Shown here one piece after another: positions 33,456-40,527 of a stretch of 64,000 bases of DNA. The notes beneath the pieces were generated by a model. That model saw nothing but the letters and a program-made list of their open reading frames with translations. It had not been told where the DNA came from and searched no databases. How positions within the stretch are numbered: position 1 is the stretch's first letter; each line of letters opens with the position of its first letter. Source of the stretch: Pseudomonadota bacterium (GTDB taxonomy: Bacteria; Pseudomonadota; Gammaproteobacteria; Steroidobacterales; Steroidobacteraceae); contig JAFEDT010000018.1 of assembly GCA_018241445.1 (NCBI GenBank), positions 1 through 64,000 on the forward strand. The letters are read 5' to 3'. A program made the translations under genes and the position numbers.

Positions 33456-34487
33456 TCAGATCTGCGGAAGCGGAGAAATGGCGGGCCAGCGTCTACGCGC
33501 GTTGCCCCAGCCTTCCCGAAGTCGCTTGCGCCACCCCGGACCCCGCGATTCGGCGTCAGCCCATGCGTCGCGCCAGGCACGCGGATCGTTGGCGGCAAAC
33601 CACTGCGCCAGCGCTGCTGCCTGCTCCAGGTCCTTGTGCGCCTTGGTGCGGTACCGGATAGCACGCTCACCGGACACGATGAGTTTGTGCACGGCGTATC
33701 GCGCAGGAGCCGGCAGGGTAGCGACCGTGTAGCGCCCAGCGGGATCGAGCATCGCAGCCTGCGTCGGATTCTGTAGCAGGTAGTCCATGAATTTCAGGGG
33801 CTGGGCGACGACGGAAAGCGCTTCGATCCTGCGGGGCCTGTCGCCGCCGCGGCCCGAGGTGGTCAGGAAGTCGATCTGGAAGTCTGGATCGCCCTTGAGG
33901 ACGTAGGTAGGGCCGGTGTCTCCGGCGAAGGTATGGGTGGGCACGAACCCGGCTTCAAACGCGCTGAGTGCATCGTGCAAATCGACTTGCGGCGCGTGGG
34001 GCAGAGCGATGGACACGTTCTTGCCGGGCATAGCAAGGTCCACATCCTGAGTGCGGTCAGCGCCGGTCCACCTGACTCCCAGCAGGTTGGCGTACGCCGC
34101 GAAGGCATGAGTGCCGACCAGGACACCACCGATCCGGAAGAATCCGAAATCCGTCAGACGCGCAATGACACGCAGATGCTTGGGCAGCAGCGTGGTGCCG
34201 CCATGGGCGACGTAGGCGCGTGCCAGGGTCTGCGTCCTGTCGCTGTCGGTCGGTTGTTGCTTTTTTTCGACCAGAGCGCGCACGCGCTCATCATCGGGGC
34301 CAACGTAGATCTGACGGTGCCGCGTCCCTTCGCGGAAAACGTAATACCAGTAGGCATGCCCCTTGACCGTCTTTCGGGAAAATACACCGCGCAGATGCGC
34401 AACACTGCGATTGACATGCTCCGTCAATGCAGCGTCCTGGAACTGCGCGTAGGCAGTCTGGGCGGTCGTGGACAGGGAGATATACAC
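33456..34487 (-). CDS. GSU2403-type nucleotidyltransferase-fold protein
   Basis: 343 residues with a nucleotidyltransferase fold in the middle: GVLVGTHAFAAYANLLGVRW (the G-containing nucleotide loop), TQDVDLAMPG with the DxD metal ligands, and a third Asp in DFQIDFLTT. The family (pfam NTP_transf_8 / GSU2403) is uncharacterised and often has a mobile-like distribution; some relatives resemble the toxin side of nucleotidyltransferase toxin–antitoxin pairs. No partner gene is adjacent. The GTG at 34487 has no clear ribosome-binding site and lies seven bases after TATAAC, so translation may be leaderless. A perfect palindrome lies just upstream. Convergent with ubiK. Confidence 0.8.
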   Translation of the reverse strand: MYISLSTTAQTAYAQFQDAALTEHVNRSVAHLRGVFSRKTVKGHAYWYYVFREGTRHRQIYVGPDDERVRALVEKKQQPTDSDRTQTLARAYVAHGGTTLLPKHLRVIARLTDFGFFRIGGVLVGTHAFAAYANLLGVRWTGADRTQDVDLAMPGKNVSIALPHAPQVDLHDALSAFEAGFVPTHTFAGDTGPTYVLKGDPDFQIDFLTTSGRGGDRPRRIEALSVVAQPLKFMDYLLQNPTQAAMLDPAGRYTVATLPAPARYAVHKLIVSGERAIRYRTKAHKDLEQAAALAQWFAANDPRAWRDAWADAESRGPGWRKRLREGWGNARRRWPAISPLPQI

Positions 34488-34497
34488 AGATGTAGTT

Positions 34498-34524
34498 ATA
34501 CAACATTTATATAGAATGTTGTAT
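34498..34524. promoter_or_regulatory. Perfect palindromic operator before the nucleotidyltransferase
   Basis: ATACAACATT – TATATAG – AATGTTGTAT, two identical ten-base arms. On the minus strand it lies between and across weak -35 (ACAACA) and -10 (TATAAC) elements of the nucleotidyltransferase gene, about ten bases before its GTG. This is the geometry of a repressor operator; the repressor is not encoded beside it. Confidence 0.7.
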
Positions 34525-34666
34525 AGCGATGGGGTGGAGAGGCCGCGCGGGACCTGCTATGGCTCCGTGAAGCGAGCCGCCATTAGTTAGAGACGCTTGG
34601 AAAGCGCCACCCGGCCGCTCAGCTGTTTGCAGTGTGTACAGTAATCCACCTTGACCTTGGGACTTG

Positions 34667-34891
34667 TCAGATCCAGAAACGCTGTATGCGAGTGTGTGTA
34701 TGACTCCAGAGGGGCTCGGGTCGCGTGTGTCTCTGATGACCCCAGGCTCGGACCTTATCCGGCTGTCCGACGTTGGGTATGCATGCCGCAGCGAATCGCT
34801 TTACGAGAAAGTTTGCCGATGGGTCTTCTGCAAAGCCCGACGTCGGTGTGGCGCCAACGGCAAACAGTACGATGAGCAAAACGCTACGCAT
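34667..34891 (-). CDS. Cassette-type small secreted protein (probably truncated)
   Basis: A 74-residue ORF starting six bases after the R' box of an attC-like site: signal peptide MRSVLLIVLFAVGATPTSGFA, then EDPSANFLVKRFAAACIPNVGQ, then a C-terminus rich in His, Arg and Trp. The first half looks like a normal exported protein with one conserved cysteine (NFLVKRFAAACIPNVGQPDKVRAW). The second half (HQRHTRPEPLWSHTH) looks less protein-like, so the gene is probably interrupted by a frameshift near position 34730. The start directly after GTTAGAC is the position expected for the next gene in an integron cassette array. Not recognised as a named family. Confidence 0.5.
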   Translation of the reverse strand: MRSVLLIVLFAVGATPTSGFAEDPSANFLVKRFAAACIPNVGQPDKVRAWGHQRHTRPEPLWSHTHTRIQRFWI

Positions 34892-34897
34892 TGCGGC

Positions 34898-34955
34898 GTC
34901 TAACGTCTGAGCGGAGCGAGTGGCAGGTGAGGGGTCGAACGAAGGCACGTTAGCC
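34898..34955 (-). repeat. attC-like integron recombination site
   Basis: On the minus strand the site begins GGCTAACGTGCC (R''-like, followed by TTCGTTC) and ends CGCTCAGACGTTAGACGC, with the R' box GTTAGAC matching GTTRRRY exactly. The outer bases form the imperfect inverted repeat CTAACGT/ACGTTAG, and the flanking L boxes resemble those of well-known attC sites (…TTCGTTC… and …CTCA…CGTTAG.C). Length 58 bp falls in the normal range. No integrase or attI is present, so it would be a lone array remnant. Confidence 0.6.
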
Positions 34956-35209
34956 ACATCATGTCCGCCAGGACACGTGATCACGCCGGTCCAATAGGAG
35001 CACTGCGCGAAGGCAGGAACGGCGAAGAACCAGAGAGGACGTCGACCAAGGCCGTATAACCACACGGTCGCGGACTGTTGCCACCCATCGATCTGCCGCG
35101 ACCGGGCTGGATTCATGACTATCTCGGTGTTTTCGGGTCGAATGGACTCTTCCCGCCGGTCGGGCCGCCGCCTACGCTCAGGTGAACGCTTGGGTTCCGC
35201 GAGGCCATC
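34956..35209. other. Interval between attC-like site and comM
   Basis: No intact gene is supported. On the minus strand, upstream of the attC-like site, one open frame reads ...PLWFFAVPAFAQCSYWTGVITCPGG..., which looks like the end of a small secreted protein and could be the remains of the preceding cassette gene. It has no credible start and runs on across the attC-like site. On the plus strand the last part holds the GAGG site of comM. Confidence 0.35.
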
Positions 35210-36802
35210 TTGCTTGCCACCGTCCTCTCCCGCGCCCAGATCGGCATGCAGGCACCGCTGGTGCAGGTAGAGGTCAGCCTGGACTCCGGGCTGCCGGTAT
35301 TCATCATGGTTGGGTTGCCTGCCACCGTGGTGCGCGAGAGCAAGGAGCGCGTGCGGGCCGCCCTGTTGAATTCCGGCTTCGATTTTCCCGCTGGACGTAT
35401 CACCGTCAGCCTGCAGCCGGCGGAGTTCCCCAAGGAAGGTGGCCGCTTCGATCTGCCGATCGCCATGGGAATCCTGCTTGCCTCGGGACAGGTGCAACCT
35501 CCACCGATGCGACCGGACGAGCAGCCCAGGCCCTGCGAGTTCTACGGCGAGCTGGCTTTGTCGGGGGAGTTGCGGCCTGCGCATGGGCTGCTGCTCGCAG
35601 CCATCCATGCGAAGGGCCAGGGTCACGAGCTGTTGGTTCCGCAGGCGAATGCCGCCGAGGTCGCGCGTACCGGTTGTGCCGTGCGCGCTGCCGGTCACCT
35701 GCTGGAGGTCTGCCGCCATGTCAGCGGACAGGTCCCTTTGGCGCCATTCGCCGCTCCGGCTGCTACTGCGCCGACGATCCGCGATCTGCCCGACCTGGCA
35801 GATGTCCGCGGCCAATTCCTGGGCCGTCGCGCCCTGATCGTCGCCGCCGCTGGCGGACACAGTCTGCTGTTCATCGGACCACCGGGGTCGGGCAAGAGCA
35901 TGCTGGCAATGCGTCTGCCCGGTCTGTTGCCGCCACTGCGGGAGTCGGAGGCGCTCGAGGTGGCTTCCATCGCTTCGGTCAGTACTTGCGGGGGCTCCGC
36001 AAGCGCAACCTCCGCGGACGGCTTCTGCCACCGGCCGTTCCGCACTCCGCACCACTCCGCCTCCGCAGTTGCGCTGATCGGTGGCGGTCCGCGGGCGCGG
36101 CCGGGTGAAGTGAGTCTCGCGCATCACGGCGTGCTGTTCCTCGATGAACTGCCGGAGTTTCCACGCGCCGCGCTGGAGGCCTTGAGGGAACCGCTGGAGA
36201 CAGGCGAAGTGCTGGTGTCACGCGCTGCGCTGCAGGCGCGTTACCCCGCCGCCTTTCAGCTGGTGGCTGCCATGAATCCCTGTCCCTGCGGACGATTGGG
36301 GGATCTGGTGGTGCCGTGTTGCTGCACACGGCTGCAGGTGCAGTTGTATCGCAGCCGGATCTCCGGTCCGCTGCTGGACCGGCTGGACCTGCAGGTGCAG
36401 ATGCCGCGTCTCACCGCGCAGGAGCTCGCGGCTACACCCGAGGTGTCGCAGAGCACGGAGTCAGCTGCACGCTGTGTGGCGGCCGCGCGGAAACGGCAAC
36501 TGCTACGCCAGGACCTTTGCAATGCACGCCTGAGCGATGCCGGCGTGCGGCGCTGGTGTGTGCTGGACAAGAATGCGTCCGGGCTGCTGCACGAGGCGAT
36601 CGAAGAGCGTGGACTGTCGGGAAGGTCGCGGCAGCGGGTGCTGCGGGTCGCGCGCACCATCGCCGATCTGGCCGGCGCACGGGATATTGCTAAAGCGCAC
36701 GTCGCCGAGGCGCTGGGACTGCGATGCCTGGATCGTCCCGCGGAGCCGCGGGACACAGTGCCTACTGCACCATCTGCACCATGTGATCCACAGCCTGCTT
36801 GA
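35210..36802 (+). CDS. comM: ComM/YifB Mg-chelatase-like AAA ATPase
   Basis: 530-residue hexameric helicase-like ATPase that helps integrate DNA during natural transformation (ComM). The N-terminal ChlI domain begins AQIGMQAPLVQVEVSLDSGLP and has GLPATVVRESKERVRAAL; the AAA core carries Walker A FIGPPGSGKSMLAMRLPG, Walker B LFLDELPEF, and the C-terminal domain begins SGPLLDRLDLQV. A zinc-like Cys cluster, CPCGRLGD...CCCT, lies between. TTG start at 35210 with GAGG six bases upstream. Its end overlaps the convergent cytochrome gene by about 40 bp. Located next to the integron remnant, but it is normally a chromosomal gene. Confidence 0.93.
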   Translation: MLATVLSRAQIGMQAPLVQVEVSLDSGLPVFIMVGLPATVVRESKERVRAALLNSGFDFPAGRITVSLQPAEFPKEGGRFDLPIAMGILLASGQVQPPPMRPDEQPRPCEFYGELALSGELRPAHGLLLAAIHAKGQGHELLVPQANAAEVARTGCAVRAAGHLLEVCRHVSGQVPLAPFAAPAATAPTIRDLPDLADVRGQFLGRRALIVAAAGGHSLLFIGPPGSGKSMLAMRLPGLLPPLRESEALEVASIASVSTCGGSASATSADGFCHRPFRTPHHSASAVALIGGGPRARPGEVSLAHHGVLFLDELPEFPRAALEALREPLETGEVLVSRAALQARYPAAFQLVAAMNPCPCGRLGDLVVPCCCTRLQVQLYRSRISGPLLDRLDLQVQMPRLTAQELAATPEVSQSTESAARCVAAARKRQLLRQDLCNARLSDAGVRRWCVLDKNASGLLHEAIEERGLSGRSRQRVLRVARTIADLAGARDIAKAHVAEALGLRCLDRPAEPRDTVPTAPSAPCDPQPA

Positions 36803-37277
36803 CCAGGTCGTCGGGCAGGTCGGTGCGGCCGCCCTTGGGGGGCATCAGGCCGGTCTTGCCCTGGAAGCCCTTCAGTGCATGCTCGTAGAGAGTGGCCTTG
36901 CCTTCCGCAAGGCGGGGGGCCCAGGCCGCCTTGTCGCCGGCCTTCGGCGCACCGCCGATGCCCTGCCCATGACAGGCGCTGCAGGTCTGCTGGAACAGCT
37001 CGGTCCCGTTTTTCGGCAACGCGGCAACTACAGCCACCTCGCCGGTGTCGGACTTGATCGCAAGGGCTGCGTTGTCCTGTCCGGCGACGGCTACCTGCGA
37101 TGCGGGAGCAAGGCGCGCCGCGACGCTCCTGCTGTAAATGGGGTCTTCCTGGATCTGCTGTTCCTGGGTCTGGCCACCCACGATCCGGGCGAAGGCGAAG
37201 ATACCGATGGCGATGGCGACCAGCAGTCCGATCACCATGCTGAAAACAGTCATGAAATGAGTATCTTGCTTGCTCAC
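36762..37277 (-). CDS. Cytochrome c5-type protein
   Basis: 171 residues: an N-terminal membrane anchor (FMTVFSMVIGLLVAIAIGIFAFA) and one c-type heme site QTCSACHGQG near residue 105, with a late Met (LMPPKGG) as likely sixth ligand. The layout (membrane anchor, about 60-residue linker, monoheme domain) is that of cytochrome c5-like electron carriers. The GTG at 37277 gives VSKQDTHF, the family start; the ATG at 37253 is an alternative. Converges with comM. Confidence 0.88.
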   Translation of the reverse strand: MSKQDTHFMTVFSMVIGLLVAIAIGIFAFARIVGGQTQEQQIQEDPIYSRSVAARLAPASQVAVAGQDNAALAIKSDTGEVAVVAALPKNGTELFQQTCSACHGQGIGGAPKAGDKAAWAPRLAEGKATLYEHALKGFQGKTGLMPPKGGRTDLPDDLVKQAVDHMVQMVQ

Positions 37278-37371
37278 TGGAGACCTTGCCGGGCTGGGGT
37301 AATTGGCCGCGCAGTATAGCGGTTTGCCTCCCCGGATCGTAGCCAGAGTGGGTAGAATCGCCACCCTCGAC

Positions 37372-37445
37372 GCGCCTGTAGCTCAGCTGGATAGAGTACT
37401 GCCCTCCGAAGGCAGGGGTCGTGGGTTCGAATCCCGCCGGGCGCG
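37372..37445 (+). tRNA. tRNA-Arg (anticodon CCG)
   Basis: A 74-base cloverleaf without encoded CCA. Acceptor GCGCCTG pairs with CGGGCGC (one T·G), the D arm is CTCAGCTGGATAGAG, the anticodon stem CTGCC/GGCAG encloses CT-CCG-AA (CCG at 37406-37408), and the T arm GTGGG-TTCGAAT-CCCGC closes with a G-A... mismatch-free five-pair stem. Reads CGG codons. The 3' end is duplicated 200 bp downstream. Confidence 0.95.
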
Positions 37446-37652
37446 CAAATTCTCGTGCGGCACAAACAAGGGTTTCCCGGCCTGGTGCTGTCGGTTGCAG
37501 CGGCTGATTCGAACCCACGACCAACGGACAATGGGGTTCGACGAGCCGCCGCGCGGCGGCGAGGACGCCGGCCTCCGGGCCGGCGGTCCCGAGTGTAAAC
37601 GAGGGACGAGCGGGCGTCGGCCCGCGAGCAATCCCGCCGGGCGCGCCAATTC
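37430..37652. repeat. tRNA 3'-end duplication (attachment-site scar)
   Basis: The last bases of the tRNA gene and its flank (37430-37452, AATCCCGCCGGGCGCGC..AATTC) recur with one mismatch at 37630-37652, exactly 200 bp away. The DNA between also holds a 17-base inverted copy of the T arm (37506-37522, GATTCGAACCCACGACC). No gene is visible in the interval, which is G+C-rich with several hairpins. Direct repeats of a tRNA end are the usual mark of integration by a tyrosine integrase. Confidence 0.65.
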
Positions 37653-37667
37653 ACACACGCGGCCGGG

Positions 37668-38201
37668 TCAATGACCGGGGTAAACAATTGTCCCGCCCGG
37701 CTGGACGACCGCGCCCGCTGTCAGGCGGGCGGGCTCCAGCCGGCCATTGCCCATGATGTGGGAAACACTCATCCCGTTGGCAATCAGGTAATCAGTGACG
37801 ATACGGCGGTGACATCGCCACCAGAGGGCCTCGGAGCACATGATCGTGCAACGCAGTTCGCGACCCGCGTCCAGCAGGTGCTTCAGGCCCGCCTGGAACG
37901 GCGCCGTGAGCGCATAGTCCGCATAGTGATGGAAGCTCCGGTTGGTCCAGAAGCCGTTGATTTCCGGCGGGACATCCCGGGTCTTGCCCCGCAAACCACC
38001 GAGGGCTGCCATGTGTTCGTAGGAGATCCGCGAGCCCGCCAGCTCCCCGCCAAGGGTCTCCATGTTGAATTGCGGGTTGGCTCTGGAACGCGGCATCTTG
38101 CGGATGTCCGCGACCAGGGCGATATCAGCCTGACGCAGCAGCGCGGTGAGTTCCCCCAGGCTGCGGTTGGAATGGCCGATGGTGAAAAAAGGCAGCGTCA
38201 C
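37668..38201 (-). CDS. DUF488 protein
   Basis: 177 residues of the DUF488 family (small proteins of unknown function): FTIGHSNRSLGELTALLRQADI is the family signature, with DIRKMPRSRANPQFN and a Cys-containing CSEALWWRCHRRIVTDYL near 120-140 typical of the group. A metal or nucleotide role has been suggested for relatives but not shown. It begins 9 bp after the DUF2945 gene and is likely co-transcribed with it. Confidence 0.88.
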   Translation of the reverse strand: MTLPFFTIGHSNRSLGELTALLRQADIALVADIRKMPRSRANPQFNMETLGGELAGSRISYEHMAALGGLRGKTRDVPPEINGFWTNRSFHHYADYALTAPFQAGLKHLLDAGRELRCTIMCSEALWWRCHRRIVTDYLIANGMSVSHIMGNGRLEPARLTAGAVVQPGGTIVYPGH

Positions 38202-38210
38202 AGGCTGTCT

Positions 38211-38426
38211 TCATCGTGGTGTGCGTTGCAGCGCCGCCCCCTTGTGGGCAGCGATGTGATCGGACTTGTCGCTCCGGATCTCGTACTGGGGGTCGTCCTG
38301 CGAGGCGTGGTGGATATATCCCTTGTAATTGAAGTCCCTGGTGTGGATCGCGATCACGGTCCCCGACACCCGGCCAGCCTCGGAATTCCAGCTGACGTGA
38401 TCGCCGATTTCAAATCTGCTGGTCAT
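38211..38426 (-). CDS. DUF2945 (HVA1/TUDOR-like) small protein
   Basis: 71 residues starting MTSRFEIGDHVSWNSEAGRV and continuing VIAIHTRDFNYKGYIHHASQ, DDPQYEIRSDKSDHIAAHKG: the DUF2945 'hypervirulence-associated protein TUDOR domain' signature. GGGGAC lies upstream of the ATG at 38426. The same DNA can be read as part of a longer frame, but the family ends match this shorter start. Function unknown; co-directional with DUF488, a recurring pair. Confidence 0.88.
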   Translation of the reverse strand: MTSRFEIGDHVSWNSEAGRVSGTVIAIHTRDFNYKGYIHHASQDDPQYEIRSDKSDHIAAHKGAALQRTPR

Positions 38427-38437
38427 GGTCGGTCCCC

Positions 38438-40495
38438 CTATTGAGGCATGCCGGTGAGGCCGCTGGCCTGGCGCAGCGCTGCGCCGTCGAGACGATAGCC
38501 GTCCAGAAAGACCGTCTCCACATGACGCAGATTCCTGAGGTCCCTGGAAACGTCCCCGTCCACCAGGATGATGTCGGCCGTCTTGCCCTGCGTGATCGAG
38601 CCGACCCGGTCGGCCATGCCCGTCATCCGCGCCGGGACGATGGTGGCGGTCTGCAGCGCCTGGGCATTGCTCAGCCCCGCTTGCTGATAGAGCTCCAGTT
38701 CGCGCACCAGTTCCAGTCCTGTGCCGTCGGTGCCCGCGACAATTCGCACGCCCGCCCGGTGCAGACGATCGACCAGGCCGACCATCTTCGCGAAGCTCTT
38801 GCGAAAATCCTCGCGCGTCAGGCCGCCGAACAGCGGGTAGCCGCTGATCTTCCAGCCGCGCACGACCGCCGGCGGAGCCACGGCGGCGAACGGCGAATAT
38901 TCGGGCGAGAGCGTGCTGCCGTCGGAGGTCATCAGCGGCTCCCACACCGTCAGCGTCGGATCGATGATGGTTCCGCGCCGCGCCAGCTCGGCGTAGAAGG
39001 CCTTCATCGTCGGGGAGTCGAGGTCGACGTCTTTGCCGTATCGGGCGGGGCCCTCGAGCCGCGCAGCCGTGTTGGCCCTGTCGACCACTTCCTGCGGCAT
39101 CGCCTGCATCATGATGAAGTTGATGTGGGTCACCTCGTCATAACCGGCGCGCACGGCGTCAAGGGGCCGCATCCCCGCCGGGACGTGGCCGTGCACATGC
39201 AGCCCCAGCCGGTGCGCCTCGGCTGCGGCAGGGGCAATCCAGGCCGGATTCATCGACGTGTAGAACTTGGCGCCCCACAGTCCGGCCGCCTTGATCCGGT
39301 CCACCGCCGCGATCGCTTCCGCCGCTGAGCTGACGGTCAGCGCGCCCTGGGCCGCCAGTGGATCCTTGCGGTCGATGATGACGGACACCTTGCCATCGGG
39401 CGCCAGCAGGTCCCCCGCCGCGCGGCGTTTGTATACGCTCAATGCGTAGTCGATGAGCGAGCCGGGGCTGCGATAGTTGGTCATCCCCGTGGCGACGTTC
39501 TGCAGCAGGTTCCAGTCGTCGCTGACATGCTGGTGCGAATCCCACAGGCCAGGCAGGATCGTCTTGCCCCGGCCGTCGATCACGGTGGCGTTTGCCGGGG
39601 CCCTGATGGTCCCCGCCGCACCGACGGCGGCAACCTTGCCGTCGGCGATCAGGACAGCGCGCTGCGGCAGGTAGCGTCCCGCGACCGAATCGAACATCAG
39701 TACGTGGTCGACCAGGGTCGGGGTGCGGTTGCCGGGCGAGATGAAGCGATGAGCGACACTGCGCACCATGTCCGCGATGGCCCTGTCCTGCAGTTCCTTC
39801 AACCGGGGGCCGAGGGTTTCGTATCCTGCCGGCAGGAGGGAGAGGTCTCCGGCCGTGCCGAAAAAGCGATTGTCGCTGTCGAGCCAGACCGGCTCGGGCG
39901 CGAAGCTCAGGCCCCGGACAAAGGCGAGCCTGAGGGTCTTCCTGCCCCGCGGGCTGTCGACTTCCACGGGCTGACCAATGGTGATGCTGGCATGGCCGGA
40001 GGGCAGCAGGTCGATGCCCTTGTCGCCTGCTGTGACCAGCGCGCCGTCATCCAGTTCGGCCGCGAGCAACGGGCCGCCATAGGCGCTGTAGCGCCGGTTG
40101 CCGAACGGTGCCGAACCGGAGTCGACGGAAGTCTTCCAATGGGCGACGCCGCCCTTGTCGACATTGAAGTTCTCCGTGGCGTCGCCGCTGTCGGTGTAGC
40201 CACGGATTGCAATCGCGGTTGGCCGCAGGTCCGGGCCCTGTGTCACCAGTTCGTCGGTTTCGGTGACCCAGCCACGCAGCGTCTGCGACATGCGATAGGC
40301 CGTCCGGCCGTCCGGCATCGTCCAGGACCAGACGTCACCATGCTTGCCCGCCGAGGAGCTGATGATGTAGTGGCGCGCGCCGGCAGGTGGTGTCAGCAGC
40401 TGCTCTTTGGGCGCCGAGGCGCTGGTGGCACCCGGCACCGCAGCCGTGAGCAGCACTGCGAGAATAACCTTGAGCATGGATTTCTCCAGATTCAT
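38438..40495 (-). CDS. Secreted amidohydrolase
   Basis: 685-residue exported hydrolase: signal peptide (MLKVILAVLLTAAVPGATSASA), an N-terminal beta domain (residues 30-260) and an amidohydrolase barrel with metal ligands in LWDSHQHVSDDW, a Lys-containing KFYTSMNP segment, LHVHGHVPAGMRP, EVTHINFIM and Asp in GTDGTG. The N-terminal 250 residues extend it well beyond the plain imidazolonepropionase-like core. It is likely a metal-dependent peptidase or cyclic-amide hydrolase. ATG at 40495 with AGGAG upstream. The M16 protease gene lies 30 bp upstream on the same strand, suggesting a joint peptide-degrading role. Confidence 0.85.
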   Translation of the reverse strand: MNLEKSMLKVILAVLLTAAVPGATSASAPKEQLLTPPAGARHYIISSSAGKHGDVWSWTMPDGRTAYRMSQTLRGWVTETDELVTQGPDLRPTAIAIRGYTDSGDATENFNVDKGGVAHWKTSVDSGSAPFGNRRYSAYGGPLLAAELDDGALVTAGDKGIDLLPSGHASITIGQPVEVDSPRGRKTLRLAFVRGLSFAPEPVWLDSDNRFFGTAGDLSLLPAGYETLGPRLKELQDRAIADMVRSVAHRFISPGNRTPTLVDHVLMFDSVAGRYLPQRAVLIADGKVAAVGAAGTIRAPANATVIDGRGKTILPGLWDSHQHVSDDWNLLQNVATGMTNYRSPGSLIDYALSVYKRRAAGDLLAPDGKVSVIIDRKDPLAAQGALTVSSAAEAIAAVDRIKAAGLWGAKFYTSMNPAWIAPAAAEAHRLGLHVHGHVPAGMRPLDAVRAGYDEVTHINFIMMQAMPQEVVDRANTAARLEGPARYGKDVDLDSPTMKAFYAELARRGTIIDPTLTVWEPLMTSDGSTLSPEYSPFAAVAPPAVVRGWKISGYPLFGGLTREDFRKSFAKMVGLVDRLHRAGVRIVAGTDGTGLELVRELELYQQAGLSNAQALQTATIVPARMTGMADRVGSITQGKTADIILVDGDVSRDLRNLRHVETVFLDGYRLDGAALRQASGLTGMPQ

Positions 40496-40527
40496 CCTGA
40501 CGTTCTCCTGGCTGTCAGCTCGCCGCC

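Noticed and set aside
34586..34592. A second possible attC R' box (GTTAGAG) near 34.59 kb
   Set aside because: The last base breaks the GTTRRRY consensus and no matching R'' with L boxes is found at a proper distance.
37506..37522. A second tRNA gene on the minus strand downstream of tRNA-Arg
   Set aside because: Only the T-loop half matches; the 3' side of the T stem does not pair and there is no cloverleaf.
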